Source: Chromatiales bacterium (GTDB taxonomy: Bacteria; Pseudomonadota; Gammaproteobacteria; SZUA-140). From it: a stretch of DNA of 14,807 nt. The stretch spans positions 1 through 14,807 of the forward strand of contig JAITWN010000081.1 in NCBI GenBank assembly GCA_031285245.1, written 5' to 3'. The notes under the pieces were generated by a model. It had not been told where the DNA came from and did no database searches. It saw only the letters and a program-made list of their open reading frames with translations. How positions within the stretch are numbered: position 1 is the stretch's first letter; each line of letters starts with the position of its first letter. Position numbers and translations under genes: made by a program. Shown one piece after another: positions 6,742-13,628 of the stretch.

Positions 6742-8037
6742 TTAACCCGTGCGCCGCGAACGGCTGCGATGACGTCTGTTGCCACCGCCTGGTGGCGCAG
6801 ATGAGCGGCCGCTGCGCGGACGCCGGCGAAATTCCTCACGTTTACGCTTCTCGGGTTCGATCAGCGTTGGTATTAGATCGCTGCTGACATGCGCGGCTTT
6901 GATCTTGTGCCCGATGTAGGTCTCGATCTCTGGTAGCGAGAAAGCGTAGGTCTCGCACGCAAAGCTGATTGCTTCACCGGCTGCGCCCGCGCGCGCGGTG
7001 CGGCCGATGCGATGCACATAATCTTCCGGATCGTGCGGCAGATCATAATTGATGACGTGGCTGACATCAGGAATGTGCAGGCCGCGCGCAGCGACGTCAG
7101 TTGCAACCAGCAGCGGTAACTGCCCATCCTTGAACTGCGCGAGCAGCTCGATGCGCTTTTTCTGCGGAACATCTCCCGACAGCGTCTCAGCGTGGATACC
7201 GTTGGCATTCAAATATTCGCGCAGCTCATGGCCGGCTTCTTTGGTGTTGACGAACACCAGGATGCGCGTTGGTTCGAGCTTTCGCAGCAAGCCGACCAGC
7301 AGCGGGATCTTTTCGTTGTTGGAGGTGTAGTAAACCGATTGCTCGATATTGTCCGCGGTCACGGTGTCGCGCACTAGGCGCACTTCCTGCGGATTATTCA
7401 TGTGCTCGTAAGCAAGCTCGAGCACGCGCAGTGACAGCGTTGCGGAAAACATCATGTTGAGACGGAGCTCGGGTTTTGGCATGCGCCGCAGTAGGAAACG
7501 AATATCTTTGATGAAGCCGAGATCAAACATGCGATCGGCTTCATCGAGCACGGCGACTTCCACCGCACGAAAATCGAACACATGCTGCTTGTGATAATCG
7601 ATGATGCGCCCCGGCGTGCCGATGAGAATATCAACGCCTTTTTCTAGGCTTTCGCGCTGTTCGCGATAACCCGTGCCGCCGTAAACGACGTCGATATTGA
7701 AGCCAGTATATTTGCCGAGCAGGAGTGCATCGCGATGAATCTGGATGGCGAGCTCGCGCGTCGGCGCGATCACTACCGCACGTGGCTGATTGGGTTTGCG
7801 ATCAGCAGCGGGCGTATGCGTCAGCAAGCGATTGAAGAGCGCGATGAGAAAAGTCGCGGTTTTACCGGTGCCGGTCTGCGATTGGCCGCACACATCGCGA
7901 CCTTGTAACGCAAGGGGCAGGGTCTGCGCCTGAATCGGCGTGCAGAAGGTAAAGCCTGCTTCGGTGACGGCCTGGGTAATCTGCGCCGGCAGTCCCAGCT
8001 CGGAAAACGCGATATTGCTCAGATGCTTGTTCTGCAT
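6742..8037 (-). CDS. rhlB: DEAD-box ATP-dependent RNA helicase RhlB
   Basis: A 431-residue DEAD-box helicase. In E. coli RhlB unwinds structured RNA for PNPase and RNase E in the degradosome; degradosome membership here is inferred. Motifs in order: the Q-motif region with FCTPIQAQTLPLAL (31-44), Walker A QTGTGKT (54-60), PTREL (92-96), TPGR (141-144), DEADRMFDLGFIKDIRFLL with DEAD at 165-168, SAT (198-200), and late YVHRIGRTARAG (motif VI). The DEADRMFDLGFIKDIR stretch is RhlB-type. The C-terminus is a basic Arg/Ser/Gly-rich tail, likely RNA-binding. Start 8037 aligns with the E. coli N-terminus; the frame stays open upstream to 8169 without resembling the family. The position divergent from trxA and near rho supports the assignment. 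Confidence 0.95.
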   Translation of the reverse strand: MQNKHLSNIAFSELGLPAQITQAVTEAGFTFCTPIQAQTLPLALQGRDVCGQSQTGTGKTATFLIALFNRLLTHTPAADRKPNQPRAVVIAPTRELAIQIHRDALLLGKYTGFNIDVVYGGTGYREQRESLEKGVDILIGTPGRIIDYHKQHVFDFRAVEVAVLDEADRMFDLGFIKDIRFLLRRMPKPELRLNMMFSATLSLRVLELAYEHMNNPQEVRLVRDTVTADNIEQSVYYTSNNEKIPLLVGLLRKLEPTRILVFVNTKEAGHELREYLNANGIHAETLSGDVPQKKRIELLAQFKDGQLPLLVATDVAARGLHIPDVSHVINYDLPHDPEDYVHRIGRTARAGAAGEAISFACETYAFSLPEIETYIGHKIKAAHVSSDLIPTLIEPEKRKREEFRRRPRSGRSSAPPGGGNRRHRSRSRRTG

Positions 8038-8069
8038 GGCGGCAGAGCATAGCAGATTTGTTCGCCTCG

Positions 8070-8099
8070 TTGTGACGCATCCGGTAGCCATCGTATTTT
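8070..8099 (+). promoter_or_regulatory. Possible trxA promoter in the rhlB/trxA divergent gap
   Basis: TTGTGA at 8070-8075 and TATTTT at 8094-8099 are spaced by 18 bp on the plus strand, about 95 bp before the trxA start. A bulged hairpin (GCCATC 8087-8092 with GATGGC 8102-8107, extended by CCG/CGG) overlaps the -10 and is followed by TTTT. The assignment is by eye and tentative. The 155-bp gap must contain starts for both divergent genes. Confidence 0.3.
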
Positions 8100-8182
8100 C
8101 TGATGGCCGGTTTTGATGGTACCCTGACGGCGTTTTCAACGGGCGACTGGATGATCCGGTGCGAGTCACTGACGGTTTGGCT

Positions 8183-8187
8183 GGAGG
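8183..8187 (+). promoter_or_regulatory. Strong Shine-Dalgarno deciding the GTG start of trxA
   Basis: GGAGG lies 5 bp upstream of the GTG at 8193. No in-frame ATG exists near the expected thioredoxin N-terminus, so this site is what supports the GTG start. Confidence 0.75.
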
Positions 8188-8192
8188 ATTAG

Positions 8193-8519
8193 GTGAGCGA
8201 TAAAATTCAGCATGTTTCGGACTCGGAATTCGAGACGAAGGTGTTGCAGTCGGCGTTGCCGGTGCTGGTGGATTTCTGGGCGGAATGGTGTGGGCCCTGC
8301 AAGATGATCGCCCCCATCCTGGATGATGCGGCCGGTGAATATGCAGGCCGGCTGACGGTAGCCAAACTCAATATCGATGACAATCCGCTTACCCCGCCAC
8401 GTTACGGTATTCGCGGCATCCCCACGCTGATGTTGTTTAAGAACGGCAACGTCGAGGCAACCAAAGTTGGGGCGGTTTCCAAGTCTCAGCTTGCTGCCTT
8501 CATCGACAGCAATCTCTAG
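8193..8519 (+). CDS. trxA: Thioredoxin 1
   Basis: A 108-residue cytosolic thioredoxin that reduces disulfides in ribonucleotide reductase, PAPS reductase, peroxiredoxins and other partners. The active site WCGPC has Cys33 and Cys36. The buried Asp27 in VLVDFWAEWCGPC and the cis-proline Pro77 in RGIPTLMLFKNG are present, and the length is standard. A GTG start is used with a strong upstream GGAGG. One small difference from commoner sequences is NPLTPPRYGIRG in place of the usual NPGTAPKYGIRG. It is followed by a 254-bp untranslated region and rho; in E. coli the same trxA-rho order is found. Confidence 0.97.
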   Translation: MSDKIQHVSDSEFETKVLQSALPVLVDFWAEWCGPCKMIAPILDDAAGEYAGRLTVAKLNIDDNPLTPPRYGIRGIPTLMLFKNGNVEATKVGAVSKSQLAAFIDSNL

Positions 8520-8538
8520 AAGAATCGGCACAGCGGAT

Positions 8539-8563
8539 CGAGCGGACACGGATAGTCCGCTCG
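8539..8563 (+). terminator. Hairpin just after trxA
   Basis: A perfect 9-bp stem, CGAGCGGAC (8539-8547) with GTCCGCTCG (8555-8563), encloses the 7-nt loop ACGGATA, 20 bp after the trxA stop. There is no T-run after it, so it is not a classical intrinsic terminator. It may protect the trxA mRNA 3' end or form the first element of the rho leader. Confidence 0.5.
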
Positions 8564-8570
8564 CATCATT

Positions 8571-8662
8571 GCCGCAAAAAACACTGGACCTTCTCCGGTC
8601 TTTGGTGATAGCGTAAGCTGCAAAATCACCAAGACACCAGCTGTAAGCCTGCGGCGTTTTTT
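8571..8662 (+). promoter_or_regulatory. Structured rho leader with attenuator-like element
   Basis: GCCGCA at 8571-8576 can pair with TGCGGC at 8650-8655, followed after one G by TTTTTT at 8657-8662, a terminator-like ending. Inside, GTCTTTGGTGAT (8598-8609) pairs with ATCACCAAGAC (8625-8635) with one bulged base. In its loop, AGCTG (8616-8620) can pair with CAGCT (8638-8642) just past the stem, the layout of an H-type pseudoknot. rho is known in E. coli to be autoregulated through its leader. That this element does so here is inference. No ATG-initiated leader peptide lies in the 254-bp gap. Confidence 0.4.
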
Positions 8663-8773
8663 CCATCTTTAATTGACGTACACCCCTGTCTGGACGCGTG
8701 GGTCTGCTTGGTTTGCAGCTTTCCTCCTTCGTTTTTCTGGCCACTCATCTAACCCGGAACGTTTAACGACGTC

Positions 8774-10030
8774 ATGAATCTGACCGAACTCAAGAAAAAA
8801 TCCGCCGCCGATTTGCTCGCGCTGGCTGAATCGATGGGCATCGAAGGGATGGCGCGCTCGCGTCGCCAGGATGTGATCTTCGCTATCCTCAAGTCACACG
8901 CCAAGAAAGGCGAAGACATCCACAGCGAAGGTGTGCTGGAAATTCTGGAAGACGGCTTTGGTTTTTTGCGTTCCGCCGACAGTTCTTATCTCGCTGGTCC
9001 TGATGACATCTATGTTTCACCAAGCCAGATCCGCCGTTTCAATCTGCGTACCGGCGACACGGTTTCCGGCAAGATCCGCCCGCCGAAAGAAGGTGAGCGT
9101 TATTTCGCGCTGCTCAAGGTCAACGAGATCAACTACGAAGCGCCGGAGATCGCCAAGAGCAAGGTGCTGTTTGAAAATCTCACGCCGCTCTTCGCCAATC
9201 AGCGCCTCACCATGGAGCTTGGCAACGGTAGCACGGAGGACATCACGCCGCGTGTGATCGAGCTCGTCGCTCCGATTGGTAAAGGTCAGCGCGGCATGAT
9301 CGTTTCACCGCCCAAGGCCGGTAAGACGATGATGTTGCAAAACATCGCACATTCGATTGCGATCAAGAGCCCGGAATGTCATCTCATCGTGCTGCTGATC
9401 GATGAGCGTCCTGAAGAAGTCACGGAGATGGAGCGCTCAGTGCGCGGCGAAGTAATTTCCAGCACCTTCGATGAGCCCGCCAGCCGCCATGTGCAGGTTG
9501 CTGAGATGGTGATCGAAAAGGCCAAGCGTCTCGTCGAGCACAAGAAAGACGTCGTCATCCTGCTCGATTCCATCACGCGTCTCGCGCGTGCGTACAACAC
9601 CGTCGTGCCGTCTTCGGGCAAGGTGCTCACCGGTGGTGTCGATGCCAACGCGCTCCAGCGCCCCAAGCGTTTCTTCGGCGCCGCGCGCAACATCGAAGAA
9701 GGCGGCAGTCTCACTATCATCGCCACCGCGCTGGTCGAAACCGGTTCGCGCATGGATGATGTGATCTACGAAGAATTCAAAGGTACCGGCAATATGGAAA
9801 TCCATCTGGATCGCCGTATCGCCGAGAAGCGCATCTATCCCGCTATCAATCTCAATCGCTCCGGCACGCGCCGCGAAGAGCTACTCACCGATCAGGATGA
9901 ACTGCAGAAAATGTGGATCCTGCGCAAACTACTGCATCCGATGGACGAACTCGCCGCCATGGAATTCCTCATCGACCGTCTCAAAGTCACCAAGAACAAC
10001 GCGGAGTTTTTTGACTCGATGAAGCGCTGA
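8774..10030 (+). CDS. rho: Transcription termination factor Rho
   Basis: A 418-residue hexameric RNA-dependent ATPase that terminates transcription at C-rich untranslated RNA. Order of parts: an N-terminal helical Rho_N domain (1-45, MNLTELKKKSAADLLALAES), the cold-shock-like primary RNA-binding domain with GVLEILEDGFGFLRS (53-67) and DDIYVSPSQIRRFNLRTGD, Walker A SPPKAGKT (178-185), Walker B VLLIDERPEEVTEM (Asp210), the Q-loop segment GGVDANALQRPKRFFGAAR, and a conserved C-terminus. The size and motifs equal those of enterobacterial Rho, with no insertion. The Shine-Dalgarno sequence is weak. Transcription ends at a strong terminator at 10145-10174, after an interspersed repeat. Confidence 0.98.
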   Translation: MNLTELKKKSAADLLALAESMGIEGMARSRRQDVIFAILKSHAKKGEDIHSEGVLEILEDGFGFLRSADSSYLAGPDDIYVSPSQIRRFNLRTGDTVSGKIRPPKEGERYFALLKVNEINYEAPEIAKSKVLFENLTPLFANQRLTMELGNGSTEDITPRVIELVAPIGKGQRGMIVSPPKAGKTMMLQNIAHSIAIKSPECHLIVLLIDERPEEVTEMERSVRGEVISSTFDEPASRHVQVAEMVIEKAKRLVEHKKDVVILLDSITRLARAYNTVVPSSGKVLTGGVDANALQRPKRFFGAARNIEEGGSLTIIATALVETGSRMDDVIYEEFKGTGNMEIHLDRRIAEKRIYPAINLNRSGTRREELLTDQDELQKMWILRKLLHPMDELAAMEFLIDRLKVTKNNAEFFDSMKR

Positions 10031-10040
10031 TTTCATTCTT

Positions 10041-10134
10041 ATAGGTTGGGCGTTCTCAACGCGAAGCCCAACGTTCTATCCTCACCGAGCTTCTTGGTGG
10101 GATGTTGGGTTTCACTGCGTTCAGCCCAACCTAT
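10041..10134. repeat. Interspersed compound palindrome downstream of rho
   Basis: The terminal arms ATAGGTTGGGC (10041-10051) and GCCCAACCTAT (10124-10134) are exact inverted repeats. Each arm also forms its own small hairpin: TTGGGC with GCCCAA (left), and GTTGGG with CCCAAC (right). A third short stem, CACC/GGTG, occupies the centre. This GTTGGGC/GCCCAAC motif resembles REP/MITE-like palindromes seen repeatedly in environmental proteobacterial genomes. It carries no ORF. Confidence 0.7.
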
Positions 10135-10144
10135 GATTTTTTCC

Positions 10145-10174
10145 AAAGCCCGGTGTGAGATCACCGGGCTTTTT
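10145..10174 (+). terminator. Strong intrinsic terminator of rho, shared with gsp operon
   Basis: A perfect 11-bp stem, AAAGCCCGGTG (10145-10155) with CACCGGGCTTT (10162-10172), encloses the 6-nt loop TGAGAT, with T-run at 10170-10174. On the minus strand the same stem ends in CTTT before GGAAAAAA, so it may also slow transcription from gspN, whose stop codon (10173-10175) touches the stem. Confidence 0.9.
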
Positions 10175-10991
10175 ATTGCGGTAGGTAGCGGTCGAAAGGA
10201 AGGCGATCGTTGCGAGTGATCGCGATGCGCCCGTCCGCTCCGGGGCGGCCGAGCATGTTGAGTGATGCTTCAAGCGCGCTTGCAGCGCCGTCGCGTGCGG
10301 AGGCGCGTCCGTTGAATTGATATTCACCGGTTGGCTGCAGCACCACAGTGCCTTCTGCTTGTAGCGGTCCACCGGTGTCCTGCAAAACACCGCGGATGCG
10401 ATTTTCACGGCGATCAGTTTCAAATTGCATGGTCAGGCCGCCGAGCATGATATCGAGTGGTGGTTCGAGACCGAGTCCGCTCGCTTCCACTTTGCCATCG
10501 AGTTCATGCAGCTCACCGCCGCTGATGCTTACGCTATCGATGTTGGCGTTGATGCGCCCGGTCAGTCCCATGTCAGGCTCGCCGCTGAGAGCAACGAGCG
10601 CGTTCACCGGCACGGCATTCAATCGCAGATCGCGCGCGTAGAGCGTCCCGCGCAGACTGCGTCCGACGATGGCGACTATGCCACCGCCAGCGATGTCTGC
10701 TTTCACGCGCATCTCGGTGCTGGCGCGCAGCAATGCCGCGGGGCGGAAAGTCCAGCTTGGTTTGTCGATCGTCAGCGTGCCGATACGTAGCGCCTGTGCT
10801 TCCCCATGCCACAGCGTGCCTTCGATGCCGTAGATCTGTGCGTTACTTCCGCTCCAGCGATGGATCAGCGCAGCGGGCAATGTGATCAGCAGAAATATCA
10901 GATAGACGGCGAGGAAGAATAGGGCGTAACGCAGCCCCGTCGTATTAAAGCGTAGCCGGCTCGTGTTCAAGCGCAATCGTGGCAGATTCAT
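10173..10991 (-). CDS. gspN: Type II secretion system protein GspN
   Basis: A 272-residue bitopic inner-membrane protein of the type II secretion system, last gene of the operon here. It has a short basic N-terminus with a repeated LRxNT pattern, one transmembrane helix at about 22-43 followed by LIHRWSGSNAQIYGIEGTLWHGEAQAL (around 42-68; its GIEGTLWHG core is the family signature), and a beta-rich periplasmic domain with DMGLTGRINANIDSVSISGG and GVLQDTGGPLQAEGTV. GspN is present only in some type II systems and its role is uncertain. It overlaps gspM by 4 bp. Its stop codon abuts the terminator shared with rho. Confidence 0.85.
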   Translation of the reverse strand: MNLPRLRLNTSRLRFNTTGLRYALFFLAVYLIFLLITLPAALIHRWSGSNAQIYGIEGTLWHGEAQALRIGTLTIDKPSWTFRPAALLRASTEMRVKADIAGGGIVAIVGRSLRGTLYARDLRLNAVPVNALVALSGEPDMGLTGRINANIDSVSISGGELHELDGKVEASGLGLEPPLDIMLGGLTMQFETDRRENRIRGVLQDTGGPLQAEGTVVLQPTGEYQFNGRASARDGAASALEASLNMLGRPGADGRIAITRNDRLPFDRYLPQ

Positions 10992-11473
10992 GGCGCGGGT
11001 GCCTGTAGCAATAGGCGTGCGTTGACGAGGCCGGGTTCAGGTCGATTGTCGACGGTGACATTATCGATGCGAATCTGGGAACGGTTTACTAATTGTTCGA
11101 GCCAGTTGGTCATGTCATCGAAGCCGGCCTGCTCGAGCACGATGCGTACACGATCGTTGCCTTCGGGCTCCACGCGACGAATCGCTGGGCCTAGCCCTGC
11201 TTCGCGCGCAGCGCGATCGCTGAGCGCCAGCAGCGACTGATGTTCCGCCGGCTGGCGTGGTTGCGTCTGGCGCAGACGCCGCACTTCCTGCGCGGAGGTT
11301 TGCATCCATTGCAGCAGCGCGCGCTGATCGCCGATCGTTGTGCGCATGCGATCCACTCGCGTGTCGAGCGGAAGCCACACACCGAAACTAAGCACCGCCA
11401 GCACGAGTATTGCGCCACCCAGCGCGAGCAGCAGACGTTCGTTTTGACCAAGGCCAGCGAGATAACGCTTCAT
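10988..11473 (-). CDS. gspM: Type II secretion system protein GspM
   Basis: A 161-residue inner-membrane platform protein that partners GspL. It has a short cytoplasmic N-terminus (KRYLAGLGQNERLL) and one transmembrane helix at about 13-35 ending in FGVWLPL, the usual GspM pattern. A coiled-coil-like stretch follows, then a small periplasmic ferredoxin-like domain toward the C-terminus (DRVRIVLEQAGFDDMTNWLE). The family is weakly conserved, so context matters: the gene overlaps gspL and gspN by 4 bp each. Confidence 0.87.
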   Translation of the reverse strand: MKRYLAGLGQNERLLLALGGAILVLAVLSFGVWLPLDTRVDRMRTTIGDQRALLQWMQTSAQEVRRLRQTQPRQPAEHQSLLALSDRAAREAGLGPAIRRVEPEGNDRVRIVLEQAGFDDMTNWLEQLVNRSQIRIDNVTVDNRPEPGLVNARLLLQAPAP

Positions 11474-12696
11474 GGCGCGGCTCTCACTTGTAGGCGCGCT
11501 TCGATGTGATCTTGCACGTTACTCGCAGATTGGATTTCAGCGCGCATGCCGGCTTCGCTGCTGACGCGTCCGACCAGGGCGTCGAGGTTCTGGAGATCCG
11601 GGGCCACCAGTGCGAGATCGAGTCGCCCTTCCTGATAGCTGATGCGTTGCACCTGAAGTCCCGGCGTCTGGCTGAGTAGCGGCGCCACGCCGCGCAGCAT
11701 GTCCATGAAGCCGCCACTTTCGCCGCCGCCGTGGCGCAATGCTTCGAGTCCACGCTGCATTTGCGCGCGCGGATCGACGATGCGTTGTGCTTCCGGGAAA
11801 GCTTCGCGATAGGTATTTTCGATGGAGGTACGCAGCTGCGTTTCCTCATGGCTGAGGCGCAGATAGTCGTAGAGCAGCACGCTGAAATTGAGCACCAGCA
11901 GTGTGCCAAGCATCACGGCTGCGGGTAGCCACCGCCGATAGAGTTTGCCGAGGCGTTCGCGGCGACTGTATTTGCCAAGTAGCAGATCGATTGCAGCTGC
12001 GCTCTCGGCGTGCGCTGCCAATGCTTCGATCGGCGGGCCAGGCAGCGGCTCGGGCAGGATTTCCAGTCCGAGCGTGGCAAGGCCGTTGAAATCTGCCATG
12101 TATTCTTCGGGCGCATAAACGCGCAATTGCGTCGGATGCACTTCGACCGCTTCTTCGAGCACGCTCGCTAGCACGACGGCGAGGTTGTCTGGATCTATGG
12201 CGAGTCCTTCCTGCGCGTCGGTGCGTAGTAGCACCATGCCTTCATCGTCGAGCAGCGTCCAGCTACCGGGCGCGTAAGGTGTGGCGAGCAGATCCGGGAT
12301 CATGCGCTCGGGTTCGATATCGTACTCGCGCAGAATGGTCAGCCAGCGCTCGAAACGTACGCGATCGACGGCGACTACTGGCACTATGCCGTCGCTGCGG
12401 CGCGTGCCCGGGACGAGATGCATGTCCTCGACGTCTTGCGCCAGTCGCTCTTCGAGCGCATAAGGCAGGGCTTGCAGCAAACGCTGGCGATTGCGGGCGG
12501 GAACATCGACGGTTGTGATCAGCATGTCTTCGGCGGGCGCGAGGAAGATGGTGCGCATGCCCGCGCATACGGCCGATGCTTCTTCGAGCGAGCCGCGCAT
12601 GGTCTCGCCAAGGCCGTGATCGCTGGTGGTGATCCATTCGCAGACTTGTGGCGCGCTGCCGCCGCGGATGAAACGCAGGAATACGGTGTCCAGCAT
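11470..12696 (-). CDS. gspL: Type II secretion system protein GspL
   Basis: A 408-residue platform protein that recruits the GspE ATPase to the inner membrane. The cytoplasmic actin-like part (about 1-250) shows MRTIFLAPAEDMLITTVDVP, RQRLLQALPYALEERLAQDV and IDLLLGKYSRRERL just before the membrane, all typical of GspL. One transmembrane helix lies at about 257-277. The periplasmic domain follows, with PLLSQTPGLQVQRISYQEGR. Its start codon shares one base with the gspK stop (TGATG), and its end overlaps gspM by 4 bp, so translation is probably coupled. Confidence 0.92.
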   Translation of the reverse strand: MLDTVFLRFIRGGSAPQVCEWITTSDHGLGETMRGSLEEASAVCAGMRTIFLAPAEDMLITTVDVPARNRQRLLQALPYALEERLAQDVEDMHLVPGTRRSDGIVPVVAVDRVRFERWLTILREYDIEPERMIPDLLATPYAPGSWTLLDDEGMVLLRTDAQEGLAIDPDNLAVVLASVLEEAVEVHPTQLRVYAPEEYMADFNGLATLGLEILPEPLPGPPIEALAAHAESAAAIDLLLGKYSRRERLGKLYRRWLPAAVMLGTLLVLNFSVLLYDYLRLSHEETQLRTSIENTYREAFPEAQRIVDPRAQMQRGLEALRHGGGESGGFMDMLRGVAPLLSQTPGLQVQRISYQEGRLDLALVAPDLQNLDALVGRVSSEAGMRAEIQSASNVQDHIEARLQVRAAP

Positions 12697-13628
12697 CAGA
12701 AACTACCCTGATTGCGCGAGACGATGATCAATTGCGCGCTCTGCGTGCGTGCGACCAGACTGTGCAGATTGATCTGATTGCGTTCATAGCGCACGTTGCT
12801 GTTGATCATGAAATACGAGCTCGAAACTGCAATGTCGGAAATCTGCACCTGGCGCTGCGCGATGGCCGGGTGAGCCATAAAATCTTGTATGGTCTGATAG
12901 CCTTCATCACCGCGATCCGTCACCAGTTGTTCTGCGTCGGTTTCGCTCAGTCCGTCGACGAGCGCCATCAGCACCGGCATGGTGGCGGTGTTGATGTTGA
13001 TCGCGGATTTCTCTGACAGCGTGGAAATATGCGGAATCAGCGCCTGGTAAATCTCCGGCGTAACGCCGCTGACCAATAATAACTCACTCGGATGCACCAT
13101 GGGCGAGTTTGCCGGGCGGTAAGGTGGTGTCATCTCAAGGTAAGCGCTGTCTTCGGCGCCATCAGGAAAGCGGGTTTCGCTGTCTGGATCCAGCCAATCG
13201 ACCAGTGCATCGACGAAGCGATCTTCCTGGCCTACCGCGTGCACCAATCGCCGGAAACGTTCGATCTGCGCCGGCACCGCTGCGCCGGAGGCGTCGACCA
13301 GATTATTGAGATTGAATCTGCCCTGCATGTCTTCAATAAAGCCGCCAACCTTCGCGCCTTCGACGTCGATCGGAGGCAAAAGCGTTGCCCATGGTTCTTT
13401 GGGATGGTCGATGGTGTTTTCGCGGCGGTCACGCGCCAAGAGCTGCTTGGCCCAGGATTCAACGCCGAGCGCGAACAGCCACGCCTGGTCGAGCTCCATG
13501 ACGTTGGTGCTGCGACGGATGTCGATGTGCTGGCGTTGTGCCATCGCCGCTGCGACAACGGCAGCAACGGAGGTAACCAGCAGCGCAGTGAGCAGCGCGA
13601 CGCCAGCCTGGCGCCATTGGCGTTTCAT
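12696..13628 (-). CDS. gspK: Type II secretion minor pseudopilin GspK
   Basis: A 310-residue large minor pseudopilin, expected to cap the pseudopilus tip with GspI and GspJ. The prepilin-like N-terminus RQAGVALLTALLVTSVA has the peptidase site after Gly9 and, as is usual for GspK, no glutamate at mature position 5. The hydrophobic helix spans about 10-30. GRFNLNNLVD (around 105-114) and ALVDWLDPDSE are family signatures. ININTATMPVLMAL and the following GLSETDAEQLV form the SAM-like helix-hairpin-helix part. It overlaps gspJ by 4 bp and gspL by 1 bp. Confidence 0.95.
   Translation of the reverse strand: MKRQWRQAGVALLTALLVTSVAAVVAAAMAQRQHIDIRRSTNVMELDQAWLFALGVESWAKQLLARDRRENTIDHPKEPWATLLPPIDVEGAKVGGFIEDMQGRFNLNNLVDASGAAVPAQIERFRRLVHAVGQEDRFVDALVDWLDPDSETRFPDGAEDSAYLEMTPPYRPANSPMVHPSELLLVSGVTPEIYQALIPHISTLSEKSAININTATMPVLMALVDGLSETDAEQLVTDRGDEGYQTIQDFMAHPAIAQRQVQISDIAVSSSYFMINSNVRYERNQINLHSLVARTQSAQLIIVSRNQGSF

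Noticed and set aside
8046..8051. TATGCT (minus strand) as an extended -10 giving a nearly leaderless rhlB mRNA
   Set aside because: The matching -35 position is CACAAC, a poor hexamer, and the site would start transcription only a few bases before the ATG. Not enough support to annotate.
8038..8169. Upstream extension of the rhlB frame
   Set aside because: The added 44 residues have no RhlB similarity, and the start at 8037 aligns with the E. coli N-terminus.
8166..8744. 192-codon minus-strand open frame across trxA and the rho leader
   Set aside because: It is antisense to a clear thioredoxin gene, has no recognisable domain, and its upstream half coincides with the structured leader; most likely a shadow.
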